A stretch of 64,000 nt of DNA from Nelumbo lutea (taxonomy: Eukaryota; Streptophyta; Magnoliopsida; Proteales; Nelumbonaceae): contig JAKGHH010000004.1 of NCBI GenBank assembly GCA_022828595.1, forward strand, positions 57,314,422 to 57,378,421. Direction: 5' to 3'. A program made the translations under genes and the position numbers. Below the pieces are notes generated by a model. It ran no database searches. It saw only the letters and a list, made by a program, of their open reading frames with translations, and was not told where the DNA came from. Numbering within the stretch: position 1 is the first letter of the stretch; each line of letters starts with the position of its first letter. Positions 47,056 through 58,345 of this stretch are shown here, piece after piece.

Positions 47056-47860
47056 GGGAACGTCTTTCATGTCATCAATCTCCTCAGAAGTCTTGGGAGA
47101 CATCTTCTTAGAGAGAGTGACTTCGTGCCTGAAAGGAACATTTCCTTTCTTGGAGTTTTTCATGCTGTATCTTTTGACTATTTTGTCAATGTAGGCAGAT
47201 TGGGATAATTCTATTATCCACTTCGATCTATCTCTATAGAGTCGAAGACCCAGTATATAGGCGGATTCTCCAAGATCTTTCATGGAGAATTGCTGTGAAA
47301 GCCATACTTTCACCGTAGTCAACATTGCTACATCATTCCCAATGACTAGAATGTCATCTACATACAGAACCAAGAAGTTAACCTTATCTCCACTGTACTT
47401 CCTGTAAACACAGGATTCATCCGGATTCTGCTCGAAGTCAAATGATTTGACAGCAGAGTCAAAATGGATGCTCCAACTTCTAGAAGCTTGCTTAAGTTCA
47501 TAAATGGATCTATTAAGTTTACATACCCTGTTTTCCTGACCCGCCGCTAAGAAGCCTTGCAGCTACTACATATAGATATCTTCAGTGAGATCTCCATTCA
47601 GGAATGCAGTTTTGACATCCATTTGCCCAATCTCATAATCATGGTATACTGCTATAGCTAGTAGGATCCTAATGGATTTAAGCATGGCCACAGGCAAAAA
47701 AGTTTCCTCATAATTGATGCCCTCTTTCTAAGTGTACCATTTCGCCACCAGACGAGCTTTGAAGGTCTCAACCCTACCATCGGGGCCCTTCTTCCTCTTG
47801 TAAATCCATTTGCAATCGATTGCTTTTACCCCGGAGGGTGAATCTACTAGAGTCTAGACT
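47056..47860 (-). pseudogene. Copia copy 2 reverse transcriptase
   Basis: Read leftward from about 47860: VKAIDCKWIYK, KGPDGRVETFKARLVAKWYT, KEGINYEETF, MLKSIRILLA, MDVKTAFLNGDLTEDIYM, LNRSIYELKQASRSW, FEQNPDES and LVLYVDDILVIGND (YVDD at 47353-47364). Then SYILGLRLYRDRSKW-like sequence and KGNVPFRHEVTLSK. It breaks off at DDMKDVP, before RNase H. There are stops after KWYT and at the QQP position after DIYM. Confidence 0.9.
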
Positions 47861-49433
47861 CTATTGGTATCCATCCATTGAGTCCATTTTTACTCTCAAG
47901 GCGTCCACCCACTTCTGGGAATTTATGTCCAACATAGCTTCCACGTAAGTCACGGGATCTTCCTCACTAGTCAAGGTTTCCACCAGGTAACTATCCTGGT
48001 CATAACCATAACAGACTGGTGGCCTGGATACCCGGGTGGATCTTTTAGGTTGGTCACTACCTAGAACTTGTGGTACATTTCCCACTGCTCCTGAGCTCTC
48101 CTCATCAACAACAATTTCCTGACGATGGGTGTCCAGGATGTAATCGGTCTCCAAGAATTGGGCATTTCGACTATAGAACACTTTCTGCTCACTTGGGTAA
48201 TAGAAAAGGTAACCTACAGAGCCTTTTGGGTAGCCTACAAATAGGCAACGGCTGGTCTTGGATTCCAACTTGTGTGCACTCATTCTTTTAATGTGTGCTG
48301 GACAACCCCAAATCTTCAAGTGTCTGACACTTGGTTTCTTTCTGGTCCAAAGTTCATATGGAGTGTTCAGAACCCAATTCAGCACGTAAATCATAGTCTC
48401 TAATGCATAACCCTAAAAGGATGTGGGTAACTCTGAGTGTATGAGAAGTGACCGGACCATATCCAATAAGGTCCTATTCCTCCTCTCTGAAACACCGTTA
48501 AGTTGTGCTATAGTAGGAGGAGCTAATTGTGATACTATCCCATTGTCCTTTAAATAGTCCCTGAATTCGTCAGAGAGATACTCGCCGCGTCGATCAGATC
48601 GTAGGGCTTTAATTTCTCTCCCCAACTATTTTTCGACCTCTTGTCTTAAACTCTTTGAACATTTCAAAGGATTCAGACTTGTGTCTCATTAGGTACACAT
48701 AACCATATCATGAGAAATCAGCTGTGAAGGTGATGAAATACACGTGTTGATTTCGTGTCCTAACATTCAGGGGACCACATACAATAGTATGTATTAGGTC
48801 AAGTGTGCCTGTACATTTTTCAGGCTTACCGTTAAATGGCCGTTTCGTCATCTTGCCTTGTAAGCAAGGCTCATAGGTGGGAATATCTTCTACAGTTAGA
48901 AAATCCAAAGGACCATCATTTACCAACCTTGTGATTCGGTCAACACCGATGTGGCGAAGTCGGTAATGCCACAGACGCGTGGGATTAACTGTATCATGGG
49001 CTCTTTTCTTGGGGATTTCAGCTGACGTAGTTTCAGTTATGTTAGTCTCTTGAGAAGGATATAGAACATAGAGACCATTCTCCAGTTCCCCGTATGCGAT
49101 GAATCTATTATTTCTTTTAATTGTAATCGTATTACTAAAGAAGATAGAATAACCATCTGCACACAGTTTCAAAATAGAAATCAAATTTCTCTTTAAATTT
49201 TGTACATAAAGACAATCTTTCAGTACAATTTTTCCTCCTCTAAAAATTAACTCTACGGTTCCTATTGCCGTGGCTACAATAGTTGCAGTAGTCCCCAAGT
49301 AGAGTGTAACTTCTCTTTCACTCAGCCTTCCGCTTACCTTGAACCCCTGCAGTGAGTTACACGCATGAGTTGAAGCCTTGGAGTCAATACACCAGGATGC
49401 AGAAGCTACCAATAAATTGGTTTTATAACACAA
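47861..49433 (-). pseudogene. Copia copy 2 protease and integrase
   Basis: Three open stretches (49433-48708, 48625-48413, 48394-47861). The protease site reads DSKAS (49371-49385) instead of DSGAS, losing the essential Gly. The integrase His-Cys domain is readable (LWHYRLRHI ... PCLQGKM). The first catalytic Asp is Ile (LDLIHTIVCGP). The second Asp (LRSDRRGEY) and the Glu (NGVSERRNRT) remain, 35 residues apart. A frameshift lies near 48700-48630. The hinge contains SVRHLKIWGCPAHIKRM and RSTRVSRPPV. It would process and insert the cDNA if intact. Confidence 0.92.
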
Positions 49434-50235
49434 GATTCGAAACTACCTTTCTTGGATTCCAGGTAGGCAGGACAGTTCATTTTCCAGTGGCCGGTCTTCT
49501 TGCAGAAGTGACAGGCATCCGATGCTTTGTCTTTCTTCTGCTTCTTACCCTTAGTGGCTTTCTTCTGAGGCTTCTTTGCCTTCCTCTTTCTCTTGCCCGT
49601 CTTACTAGCTTCAATAAGCATAGCTACAAGCTCATCATTTCTAATCAGTTCTTCGGCTCGTTGCAACATATTGCTGAGCTTTTGCAAGCTAACATTCAGC
49701 TTGTTCATGTTATAGTTCATGATGAACGGATTAAAGGAAGGAGGCGAAGAATTAAGGATAGCATCTATCTAGGTTGCAAGGTTTAGTCTGGATCCAAGAG
49801 CCTCCAGTTCGTTGATGTATCCCATCATCCGAAGACAATGGTTGTGAACTTGTTGGCCCTCGGACATTTGTGTGGTCATGAACTGTTTCAAGACCTTTTG
49901 TCGAGTAGAACGATTCTGCTCTTCATACATTGTCCTGAGACTATCCAATATGTCCTTGGCAAGTTTGATCTGATCAAACTGCCTCTGTATTGGGTTGTCC
50001 AAGGAGGCAATGATGTAACACCGGGCAAGAGAGTCTTTCTCCTCCCATACCTAATAGTCTCTCCTTCGGGCCTCAGAAGCCCTGTCACCCGGATGCTCCG
50101 AGACATGATTCTTTGCCACTTTGTCCAACTTTTCAAAAAAGCTAGGACGAGCATAAGGTTCCTGTACCAGTCGGCATAGTTTGGGCCCTTAAGCTTGTTA
50201 TCATCAAGAAGCTTTGTAAAAGATCCGTTTGCCAT
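49406..50235 (-). pseudogene. Copia copy 2 gag
   Basis: Starts ATGGCAAACGG at 50235, reading MANGSFTKLLDDNKLKGPNY, ADWYRNLMLVLA. A frameshift near 50120 follows, then DNPIQRQFDQIKLAKDILDS, TRQKVLKQFMTTQM and INELEALGSRL. MNYNMNKLNVSLQKLSNMLQ precedes a Lys-rich stretch and an intact CCHC knuckle (CHFCKKTGHWKMNC, 49472-49513). Two or three frameshifts separate the parts. The region between gag and protease is continuous, as in one-frame copia polyproteins. Confidence 0.92.
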
Positions 50236-52020
50236 TTTCTAATAAAAGAGCAAACATCAGTCCACAACCTAATTTGATTCATGTTCATTTCATAGATATG
50301 GATTTTAATCTACGATCCATTTCCATTTATTCATCTCTAAAATTTCCCTCCTTTCTCAGTGATGGAGACTACGGGTTGTCTCTGGAAATGTGGGAAATCA
50401 CATAGGGTGCATGGAGCCAAATGTTTCAGCTGCATAACCCCACCACCTTTCTGTTAAGGATCATATCCAGTCATCATATGAGTTTTCCCTTTGGCCTCTG
50501 CCAGACAAGGTTCAGAGCTGTTTTCAGGTAAACCTCTTTGTCCAGTGAATGCTTACCCATCATGTTCGTGAACGCCAAGGTACCATGAGAGAGTTCCCAT
50601 TTTCTGGTGAAGCCCCTCCCACATCGGTCTATGACGCCCCTATCATCTTATGAAACACTTAGACAAACCCAACAGCAAATGGATAGCCCATTTTCTGCTG
50701 CGTTTCCTCATTATTGAAGGACCCATCCTCATGCTAATGATGGAAAGCCTTTAGAGAGTTCATCATATGAATCTCCTTATCACTTGCACTCATATTAGCT
50801 GGAGGGAACAGTTAATTACGCCCTAGTTTGATTTAGGTCAAACCAAAGTGGCTCCCACTAACTTTCATAAAGTCAGATTTCGGTGGGCCTTAAATCGGCT
50901 AGGGTTCCGCATGTAACCTCTTGATGAAGTGTGGGGCCCACTATTGAGGGAAGTCATCCAATGACCAGAAGGGACACCATGGCAATGATGTGCATTCAGC
51001 CATGGTATATGTTAGAGCCACTGTTGAATGAGCATTGGCCAAGTACATATGGACCATGTACGCAACACATCGCACATCCAAACATCTCATGCAGGGATAA
51101 ATTGATTTAATCAATTAATTATCTGTAAGGCCCATTGGAAGCCCATTAAAAATCCATGATATTAACCATTAATATTATCTAGGTATATGGGCTGAATTAG
51201 GGATACCCAGTTTGGCTCATATAGCTATCCTTTGAAGTGGGTTTTTAGCTGTTTTAACTATTTAAAGCTGGGCCTTTACAGGTTGGGCCGAATTAACCAT
51301 TTAATTAAATATCAATCCTCAGGCCCATTAGTGGGAAAATTAGGGTTGGCTTTCAGCCTTGATTAAACCCTAGATTTGGTCCAAACAGTTTTGAACCAAT
51401 CTTGGTTCGAATGGATCTAGGGTTTGATCTTTAATTAAATCCTTAATTAAAGAAAATAATCTGAAATTAAATAACTGATAAAAGAAAATCAAGAATCCGT
51501 TAATCAGGGCTGTTCGCACACTCCATCCTGCAAAACAGAGGTTAGATCACAGATTGCACTTTCACAAACTACAAATCGCAGATGGCGAATGTCCCATCCG
51601 TGAAATCTTCTTCTCTATGAAATCTCCTTTCTGCGCTGCCATCTTCGATCCAAAATAAAATTAAATAGAAATCCTATTTCTATTAATAATTACATCAGAT
51701 CGAATGCCTATACATTGCGTCTAAAAATAAAAAAAAATTATTTACAGACCAAATGTAATAAATAAATTCAAGAAACTGCAAATCTTGTAGTTCTCCCTAC
51801 GCAAATCAAGAATTCGATCTCCTCTTGTACGAACAGCCCATAAATCAAGAAAATCACATAGAACTATTCTAAATAATAATCATATTAATTTTAGATTATT
51901 TGCCCATCAATTTTGGGAACAAATTTCCCAAAACCCATATTTGCACAAATTGGGTAGAACGCCTTCTCCCTATTTGTGCTGGTTCAGATCTGAAACAGAA
52001 TGGTTCAAGATTTGAACCTA
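50236..52020 (-). repeat. Long non-coding leader of copia copy 2
   Basis: About 1785 bases, homologous to the leaders of copies 1 and 3. On the minus strand it ends TTTGCTCTTTTATTAG two bases before the gag ATG, again like a 3' splice site. No protein was recognised. Confidence 0.8.
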
Positions 52021-52035
52021 GGCTTCTGATACCAC
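52021..52035 (-). other. Copia primer binding site, copy 2
   Basis: Minus-strand TGGTATCAGAAGCC follows the LTR after one base. It has an extra A relative to TGGTATCAGAGCC. Confidence 0.85.
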
Positions 52036-53874
52036 TGAAGGGATAGGAAATCCATCACATGGACGCCTGAAGATTACGGAATAAGGGGGCGAATTTCAAA
52101 AAATTTTCTCTCCCTTCAATTGGGAATTGAATTCCCTATTCAGAAAATCATATTTTCAAGGATCATTCTTGAACCATAAATTGAACCAGATCTGAAACAA
52201 AAGGAGTAAGGGATAATACCTGATATAGAGAAGTAGTATCTCCCAATGGAGGTGTTCACGCCCACGGAAGGATAAAAAATCTGCTCCCACTAAAGATGGC
52301 GCAATGCAGGGTGGAGCAGAATCAGTAGTGTTCTTCCAAAAGAACTTGACCCTTCTCAAGAATCACCTGGACGGCTTGTGAATACAACTCCCACCAATCT
52401 TTTCTCTAAAAGATTGGAATCAAGATCCAATCTTGATTTCTCCCAAGAACTGGAGATCGAACTGCTGTAGGTGGCGGCTGCAAGAAGGAGGCGGCAAGAG
52501 AGTATTTGCAGGGTGCAGAATTCTCTCTTCTGGTAATCTCAACTCTGAAGACAAGAGTGTGTATTGTTTGCTTGTGATGTCTAAAGGCTGCTGCCCCCTC
52601 TTCTTTTTATAGACTTAAAGGGATCAGCTCCTAATCCCATTAGGAGTTGCTAACCCAAATCATATTTGGATTAGAAGTCCCTTTAAGTGATAAGGGATAA
52701 CCCTTATCTTATCTGCAGATTAGATCAGCCATCTCCTAATCTAATTAGGAAGTTTCCAGATCTAAATCTTATTTAAATCTTGGACTCTCTAAGTGGATAG
52801 GGTGTGGGCCCAATCCTTTCAGCTGATCCATCTCAGAATTCGCCTCTTAAGTGACAAACTAAATTAGCCCAGTTCGAAATGGGCTTAAGGCCCATTTAAG
52901 GTTATGTATTCATTTAGCCTTCCAAACTACTGCCCAGTTGGGCTTCCTTGTATGGCATGGGACCCAAATATTGATCTACACATCAGCCACATGGGTTCAG
53001 CCTAGCCTTTGTTACAAGACCTGGCCGAATACACTGTTATGGACAGTGCACCCCCTGAAACCCATTAGATGGGCTCTATGGGCCCAACACTTACCCTGAG
53101 TGGTGCTTGGGCCAAGCCACCTTGTAACACCCAGGGACTGTGGGCAGATGCAAGATTAGCCCATCAGGTATTATCCTCAATGGTCTTACACTTAACCTCT
53201 CAGCCCATAATGATCATACACTGCCCGACAAGAGAGGACCTCTCCCTCGACTGCAAAGAACAGTGTTGCACTCTCTGCTTATATGGATCCCGGGAATTAA
53301 AACCTTTTGCAAATCATTTCAAAACCATAATTTATATATTTTTATATCTCATATAAAATATATTTTGCAAAACAAATTTCAATGATTGAAATCAACTACC
53401 GGTAGTCTTGGTTTCCATTAGTGAGAGTGCATCCTTGATCATTACCTTTATCCGACAAAGGGGCTGATCCTATCACTATGATCACCCACTCAGTCTAGGG
53501 GTCGGGTGTAACTTTCCTGTTTTGCCCATCAATCTCCAAGGTCCAGGGCAATACTAAAAATCCGGTCTAGTTCAAAGATTCAATTAATCCTACACTGTAT
53601 GTGCTTAGGGTCTTACCCCGGTAGCTGAGACAAGCCACCCCAACCAAATTGGTGGCACCACAATGTCATTCTTGTCAGGATAGGTCTCCCTAGACTGACC
53701 CACTGGCTGTGAACATTCTAACTAACACGAGTCTCATTAAGTGTCCAGTTTATGGGTATTACACAGAAACATACCAAGGGAACATGAATCAAATATGCAC
53801 TTTTATTCATTTACAATAAACTCATAAAGTACATCATTTTGATTAAAGCTAAGGGCATACAAAACTGTCTAACA
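52036..53874 (-). repeat. Copia copy 2 5' LTR
   Basis: Plus-strand TGAAGGGATAGG to CTGTCTAACA, 1839 bp, with a small deletion near 53493. A minus-strand TATA box, TATAAAAA, lies at 52604-52611. It is similar to the LTR at 1-1746. Confidence 0.9.
52604..52611 (-). promoter_or_regulatory. Putative TATA box, copia copy 2 LTR
   Basis: Minus-strand TATAAAAA at the usual position in the LTR. Confidence 0.5.
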
Positions 53875-54622
53875 CAACAGATAAAGATAAGAGGATAACT
53901 CTTATCCACTTAAAGAGTCCAAATCCAAATAAAGATTTGGATTAGGAAATTTCTAATTGGATTAGGAGAAGTTGATCCTGATCTGCAGATAAGATATGGG
54001 ATATGCCTTATCACTTAAATAGTCCAGATCCAAATAAAGATTTGGATCAAGAAACTCTTAATCAAATTAGGAGGTTAACTCTTTAAGGATTATATAAAAG
54101 GAGGAGGGCGAACTGGAAAAAGGTTATACTGTTTCATAGTTTTCTGCATTTAGTTCTCTCTCCCCTTGCTCTTGCCGCCCTACCTTGTTCGATCTCCAGT
54201 TCTTGGAGTGATCAAGATTGCATCTTGATATTGATTCTTGCTAGAAGAGTCAATCTTGAAGTTGTGCTCAAATCCCTGTTTGATTCTTGCTGAAGAATTA
54301 GGGTTCTTGCTGAAGATTCTCCTTGCTGATCCTACCTCACCCTAAGCTATGTCATCTTCAGTTGAGGACGCATTTGGTAACCTTTTTGGGTGCGAACACC
54401 TACATAGGTAGGAGCTTCTTGCGTGGATTCCTGTATCAAGTATTCCTATCCCTATTCTTGGTTTCAGATTTGATCTGGTTTGTTTCAATAACGAACCTTG
54501 AAAAATGCAATTTTTCTAAATTAGGGAATAGGATTCCTAGATGGGAAAAAGAAATTTTTGAAATTTCGCCTAGCCACCCTGCATGGTTCAGCCATCCATA
54601 TGATGGATCTCCCATCCCTTCA
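53875..54622 (+). repeat. Shared copia LTR, right part
   Basis: Resumes the LTR at the AGATAAGGATAAGAGG block and ends CATCCCTTCA at 54622, acting as 5' LTR for copy 3. A TATA box (TATATAAAAG) lies at 54091-54100. Confidence 0.88.
54091..54100 (+). promoter_or_regulatory. Putative TATA box, shared copia LTR
   Basis: TATATAAAAG, matching 61757-61766 in the last LTR. Confidence 0.55.
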
Positions 54623-54623
54623 G

Positions 54624-54636
54624 TGGTATCAGAGCC
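54624..54636 (+). other. Copia primer binding site, copy 3
   Basis: TGGTATCAGAGCC, the exact plant initiator-Met site, one base after the LTR. Confidence 0.95.
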
Positions 54637-56461
54637 AGGTTCATGTCTTGAGCCACTGGAAAAGATCTGAACCAGTGCAAATGGGCAGAAATTGTTCTAC
54701 CCGATTTGTGCAAGTTTACTATTTTTCTGAGAAATCGGTTCTCAATAATGGGCGTGTAGATCTGAAATGAATTTGTTATTATTCTTTAATGATTATGGAA
54801 TGGTTTTGTAATTGTTTCTTGGATTTATGGGTTGTTGTATGATGGAGATCGAATTCTTTATAGGCACCAAGATTTGCACACCCTATAATTTTTATTCTAT
54901 TCATTTTGGTTTTTAAATAATTTGTTTTATTATTTTTTCAACAAAATGTATAGGATTTAATGTGATGTAATTAATAGAAAAATAAGTTTTTTTTATTTTT
55001 TTCACATCTGAATACTTGCTGGAGCGCATGGAGGAAGAGAAGACCTTTGTAGTTAAAGAAACTGCAATCTGTGTTTTGCAGATATTGAATTCACTATCTG
55101 CATTAACCCTCTATTTTGTAGGTTTGAAATCACACATACAACCCTCTGATATGTTTCCTTGCTGATTCTTGATTGTTTTTAATTGGCTGTAATTAATTTC
55201 AGATCACAATCTTGAATTGAATCTTGCAATGGACACCAAACCCTAGGCTGGTTTGACCCAAGATTGGTCCAAATTGGTTGGACCGAACTTGTGGTTCAAT
55301 AGGGGTCTATTCTCAGCCCCAAATTCTGATTTGGGCCAGGGGTTTTATGGCCCATTACAAGATGCAATTTGACCCACCTTGTAAAATCCAATTTTATTAA
55401 GATAAAACTACATTAGCCCTAATTCAGCATAAATTCTATATAGGCCGAACTGCCTTTTACAGTTCAGCCCATTTACCTAGATAATGTTATATGATAACTT
55501 TATGGGCTTTAATGGACTGATATTGATTTAACTTAATTAATTTAGGGTTTTATAGTTGATTTAAATTGATTGGATCAATTATGTGATTGTTTCATGCATG
55601 TGATGTGTGATGTGTGATGTGCTACATACATAGGCCATAAGAACTTGGCCCATGTTCATTCATCAGTGGCTCTGTATGCACAACATGGCTGAATAAACAT
55701 CATTGCCATGGTGCCTTAAAGATCATTGGATGATCTCCCCTTTCAATGGGCCCTAGATCAGCTTTCTCCCCAAGAGGAACTGTGCAGAACCCTAGCCGTT
55801 TTGGGCCCACTTGAATCTGACTTTAAGAAAGTCAGTGGGAGCCACTTTGGTTTGACCTAAATCAGATCTAGGTACGTAACAACTTGTTCCCTCAATTAAT
55901 ATAATTGCATGTGATAGGGAGATTCATATGATGAATCTCTAAAGGCCTTCCGTGATCAGCATGAGGATGGGTTTATTAGTAATGAGGAGATGTACCATAA
56001 AATTGGGTTATCCATTTGCTGGTGAGTCTGTTTGATTTTTCATAAGATGATAGGAGTGTCATAAACTGATGTGGGAGGGGTCTTTCCTAAAATGGAAGAC
56101 TCTCTCATGGTACCTTGGCATTCATGAATACGATGGGTCCGCGCTTACTGAATAGAAATGTTTAACCTAAAATGGAATTGAACCTTGTCTGACAGGCGCC
56201 AAAGGGAAAGCTCATAAGATGAGTGGATATGATCCTTCATAGAAAATGGTGGGGTTATGCAGCTGAAATAGTTGGATCCATGCATCGTATGTGATTTTTC
56301 ACATTTCCAGAGACATAACTGCGTCTCCATTACTAAGATGGAAGGGAAATCTTAGAGATGAAGAAGTAGAAATGGAACATAGATTAAAAGCTTTTTCTAT
56401 GTAAATAACATGAATAAATTTTGGTTGTGGACTAATAATTTGCATTGCCTTTTACCAAAAA
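54637..56461 (+). repeat. Long non-coding leader of copia copy 3
   Basis: About 1825 bases homologous to the other two leaders. It contains GATGTGT repeats near 55598-55620 and the block GGGAGCCACTTTGGTTTGAC. The acceptor-like end is weakened here (TTGCCTTTTACCAAAAA). No gene was seen. Confidence 0.8.
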
Positions 56462-57230
56462 TTGAAAACGGACAATTTTTCAAAACAGTTGGGCGATAAA
56501 AAGCTTAAGGGCCCAAATTATGCTGACTGGTTCTGTAAACTTATGTTGGTGCTGATGTCTGAAAAATTGGACAAGGTAGCCAAAAACCCTACACCAGAAC
56601 ATCTGGGTGATAGGGCTTCTGAGGCACTGAAGAAAGAATATCGAGAATGGGAGGAGAAAAATTCTCTTGCCCAATGTTATATCATATCCTCCTTAGACAA
56701 TCTGATATGGCAATAGTTCGATAAGATCGAAGTGTCCAAGGATATTATGGATAGTTTGAGGATAATGTATGAAGAGTAGAATTGTTCTACTCGACAAAAG
56801 GTCCTAAAATTGTTTATGATCACTCAAATGACTGATAACTAACAAGTTCATGATCATTGTCTAAAGATGATAGGCTATATGAATGAACTAGATGTTCTTG
56901 GTTCAGGGCTTGATGATGACACTAATATTGATGTTATTCTTAACTCTTTGCCACCCTCCTTCAATCAATTTATCATGAATTATAACATGAATAAGCTAAA
57001 AGTTAGCCTTCAAGAACTCAACAATATGTTGCAGAGGGCTGAAGATCTAATTAAGAAGGATAGGCCGATTGCCATGCTTTTTGAAGGTGGCAAATTGGGC
57101 AAGAAGAAGATGAAGGCAAAGAAGAAGCCTCAGAAAAAAGTAGGCAAGACCAAAAAGCAGATGAAGGATAAGACATCAGATGCCTATCACTTCTGCTAGC
57201 AGATCAGCCACTAGAAGAGGAAATGTTTTC
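56462..57230 (+). pseudogene. Copia copy 3 gag
   Basis: The start codon is TTG (56462) where copies 1 and 2 have ATG. Then KQLGDKKLKGPNYADWF, KLDKVAKNPTPEHLGDRASE and NSLAQCYIISSLDN, with a stop at 56714-56716. After that come KIEVSKDIMDSLRIMYEE, a stop, and INELD-type sequence to MNKLKVSLQELNNMLQRAED. The zinc knuckle is broken by stops (YHFC, then a stop). This gag is the uninterrupted reference that shows the empty sites of S1, G1 and S2. Confidence 0.92.
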
Positions 57231-58345
57231 AATATCTGGAGACCAAGAAGCAAGGTAATTTTGAATCCTTTATCATAGAAACCAATTTGTTGGACACTTT
57301 TATGTCCTGGTGTATTGACTCAGGGGCATCTACTCATGCATGTAACACATAGGAATTGTTACAACTGAGTGATAGAGAAGTGACTCTTTACTTGGGGACT
57401 TTTGCAACTGTTGTAGATACAACCATAGGAACTATAGAATTGTATTTCAAAATAGGAGTTATTTTATTTAAAGACTGTCTTTATGTATAGAATTTCAGAA
57501 GAAATTTGATTTATGTTTCAAATTTGTGTATGGATGGTTCTATTTTATTCAATAATGTGATTACCATTAAACGGAATAACAAATTCCTTACTTATGGAGA
57601 ACTTGAGAATGGTCTCTATGTTCTCCATCATTCTCTAGAAACAAATTTAACCGAAACTACGTCGGATGTAATCCCCAAGAAAAGAACACATGATATAGTT
57701 AATCCCATGTGCCTATGGCATTACTGACTTGGCCACATTAACATAGATCGTATCACAAGGTTGGTAAATTATGGTCCTTTAGATTTTGCAACTATAGAAG
57801 ATCTTCCAACCTGTGAACCTTGCCTTCAGGGTAAGATGATGAAACAACCATTTACAGGTAAGCCTGAAAAATCTATAGGCACACTAGACTTGATACATAC
57901 TGATGTATGTGGTCCATGAATATTAGGACACGTAACCAACACATTTACTTTCAAAGGATTTCAAACAAGAGGTCGAGAAACAGTTGGGGAGACTAATAAA
58001 GGCGCTTCGATTAGATCGATGAGGCAAATATCTCTCTGACGAATTTAGATACTACTTAAAGGAAAATGTGATTGTATCACAACTAGCTCCTCTTGCTACA
58101 CCATAATTAAACGATGTATCAGAGCGGAGAAGTCAGACTCTATTAGATATGGTCCATTCACTTCTCGTCCACTTGGAATTACCTATATCCTTTTGGGGTT
58201 ACACATTAGAGACTGTGATATATGTGCTGATCCAGGTTACAACCAAATCCATTCCTAAGACTCCACATGAGCTATGGACCGGTAAGAAACCAAGTGTAAG
58301 ACACTTGAAAATTTTGGGTTGTTTGACACGTTAAAAGAATAAGTG
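57231..58345 (+). pseudogene. Copia copy 3 protease and integrase
   Basis: The protease keeps DSGAS (57317-57331, in CIDSGASTHACN). Integrase: a stop replaces Arg after LWHY; CEPCLQGKMMKQPF; the first Asp is kept in LDLIHTDVCGP. About 90 bases are deleted near 57945, where the core strand should run. The second Asp is in LRLDR before a stop. The Glu is kept in LNDVSERRSQ. The frame 58149-58334 gives MVHSLLVHLELPISFW and SVRHLKILGC. It cannot be active. Confidence 0.9.

Larger units (their letters stand above)
47056..53874 (-). mobile_element. Copia copy 2, inverted, 3' end deleted
   Basis: Minus-strand element with 5' LTR (52036-53874), primer binding site, a leader of about 1.8 kb, and gag to RT. 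It lies in the shared middle LTR of the compound structure. RNase H, the polypurine tract and the 3' LTR are missing together with part of the host LTR, so one deletion removed its left end. It is the best preserved copia copy here. Confidence 0.88.
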
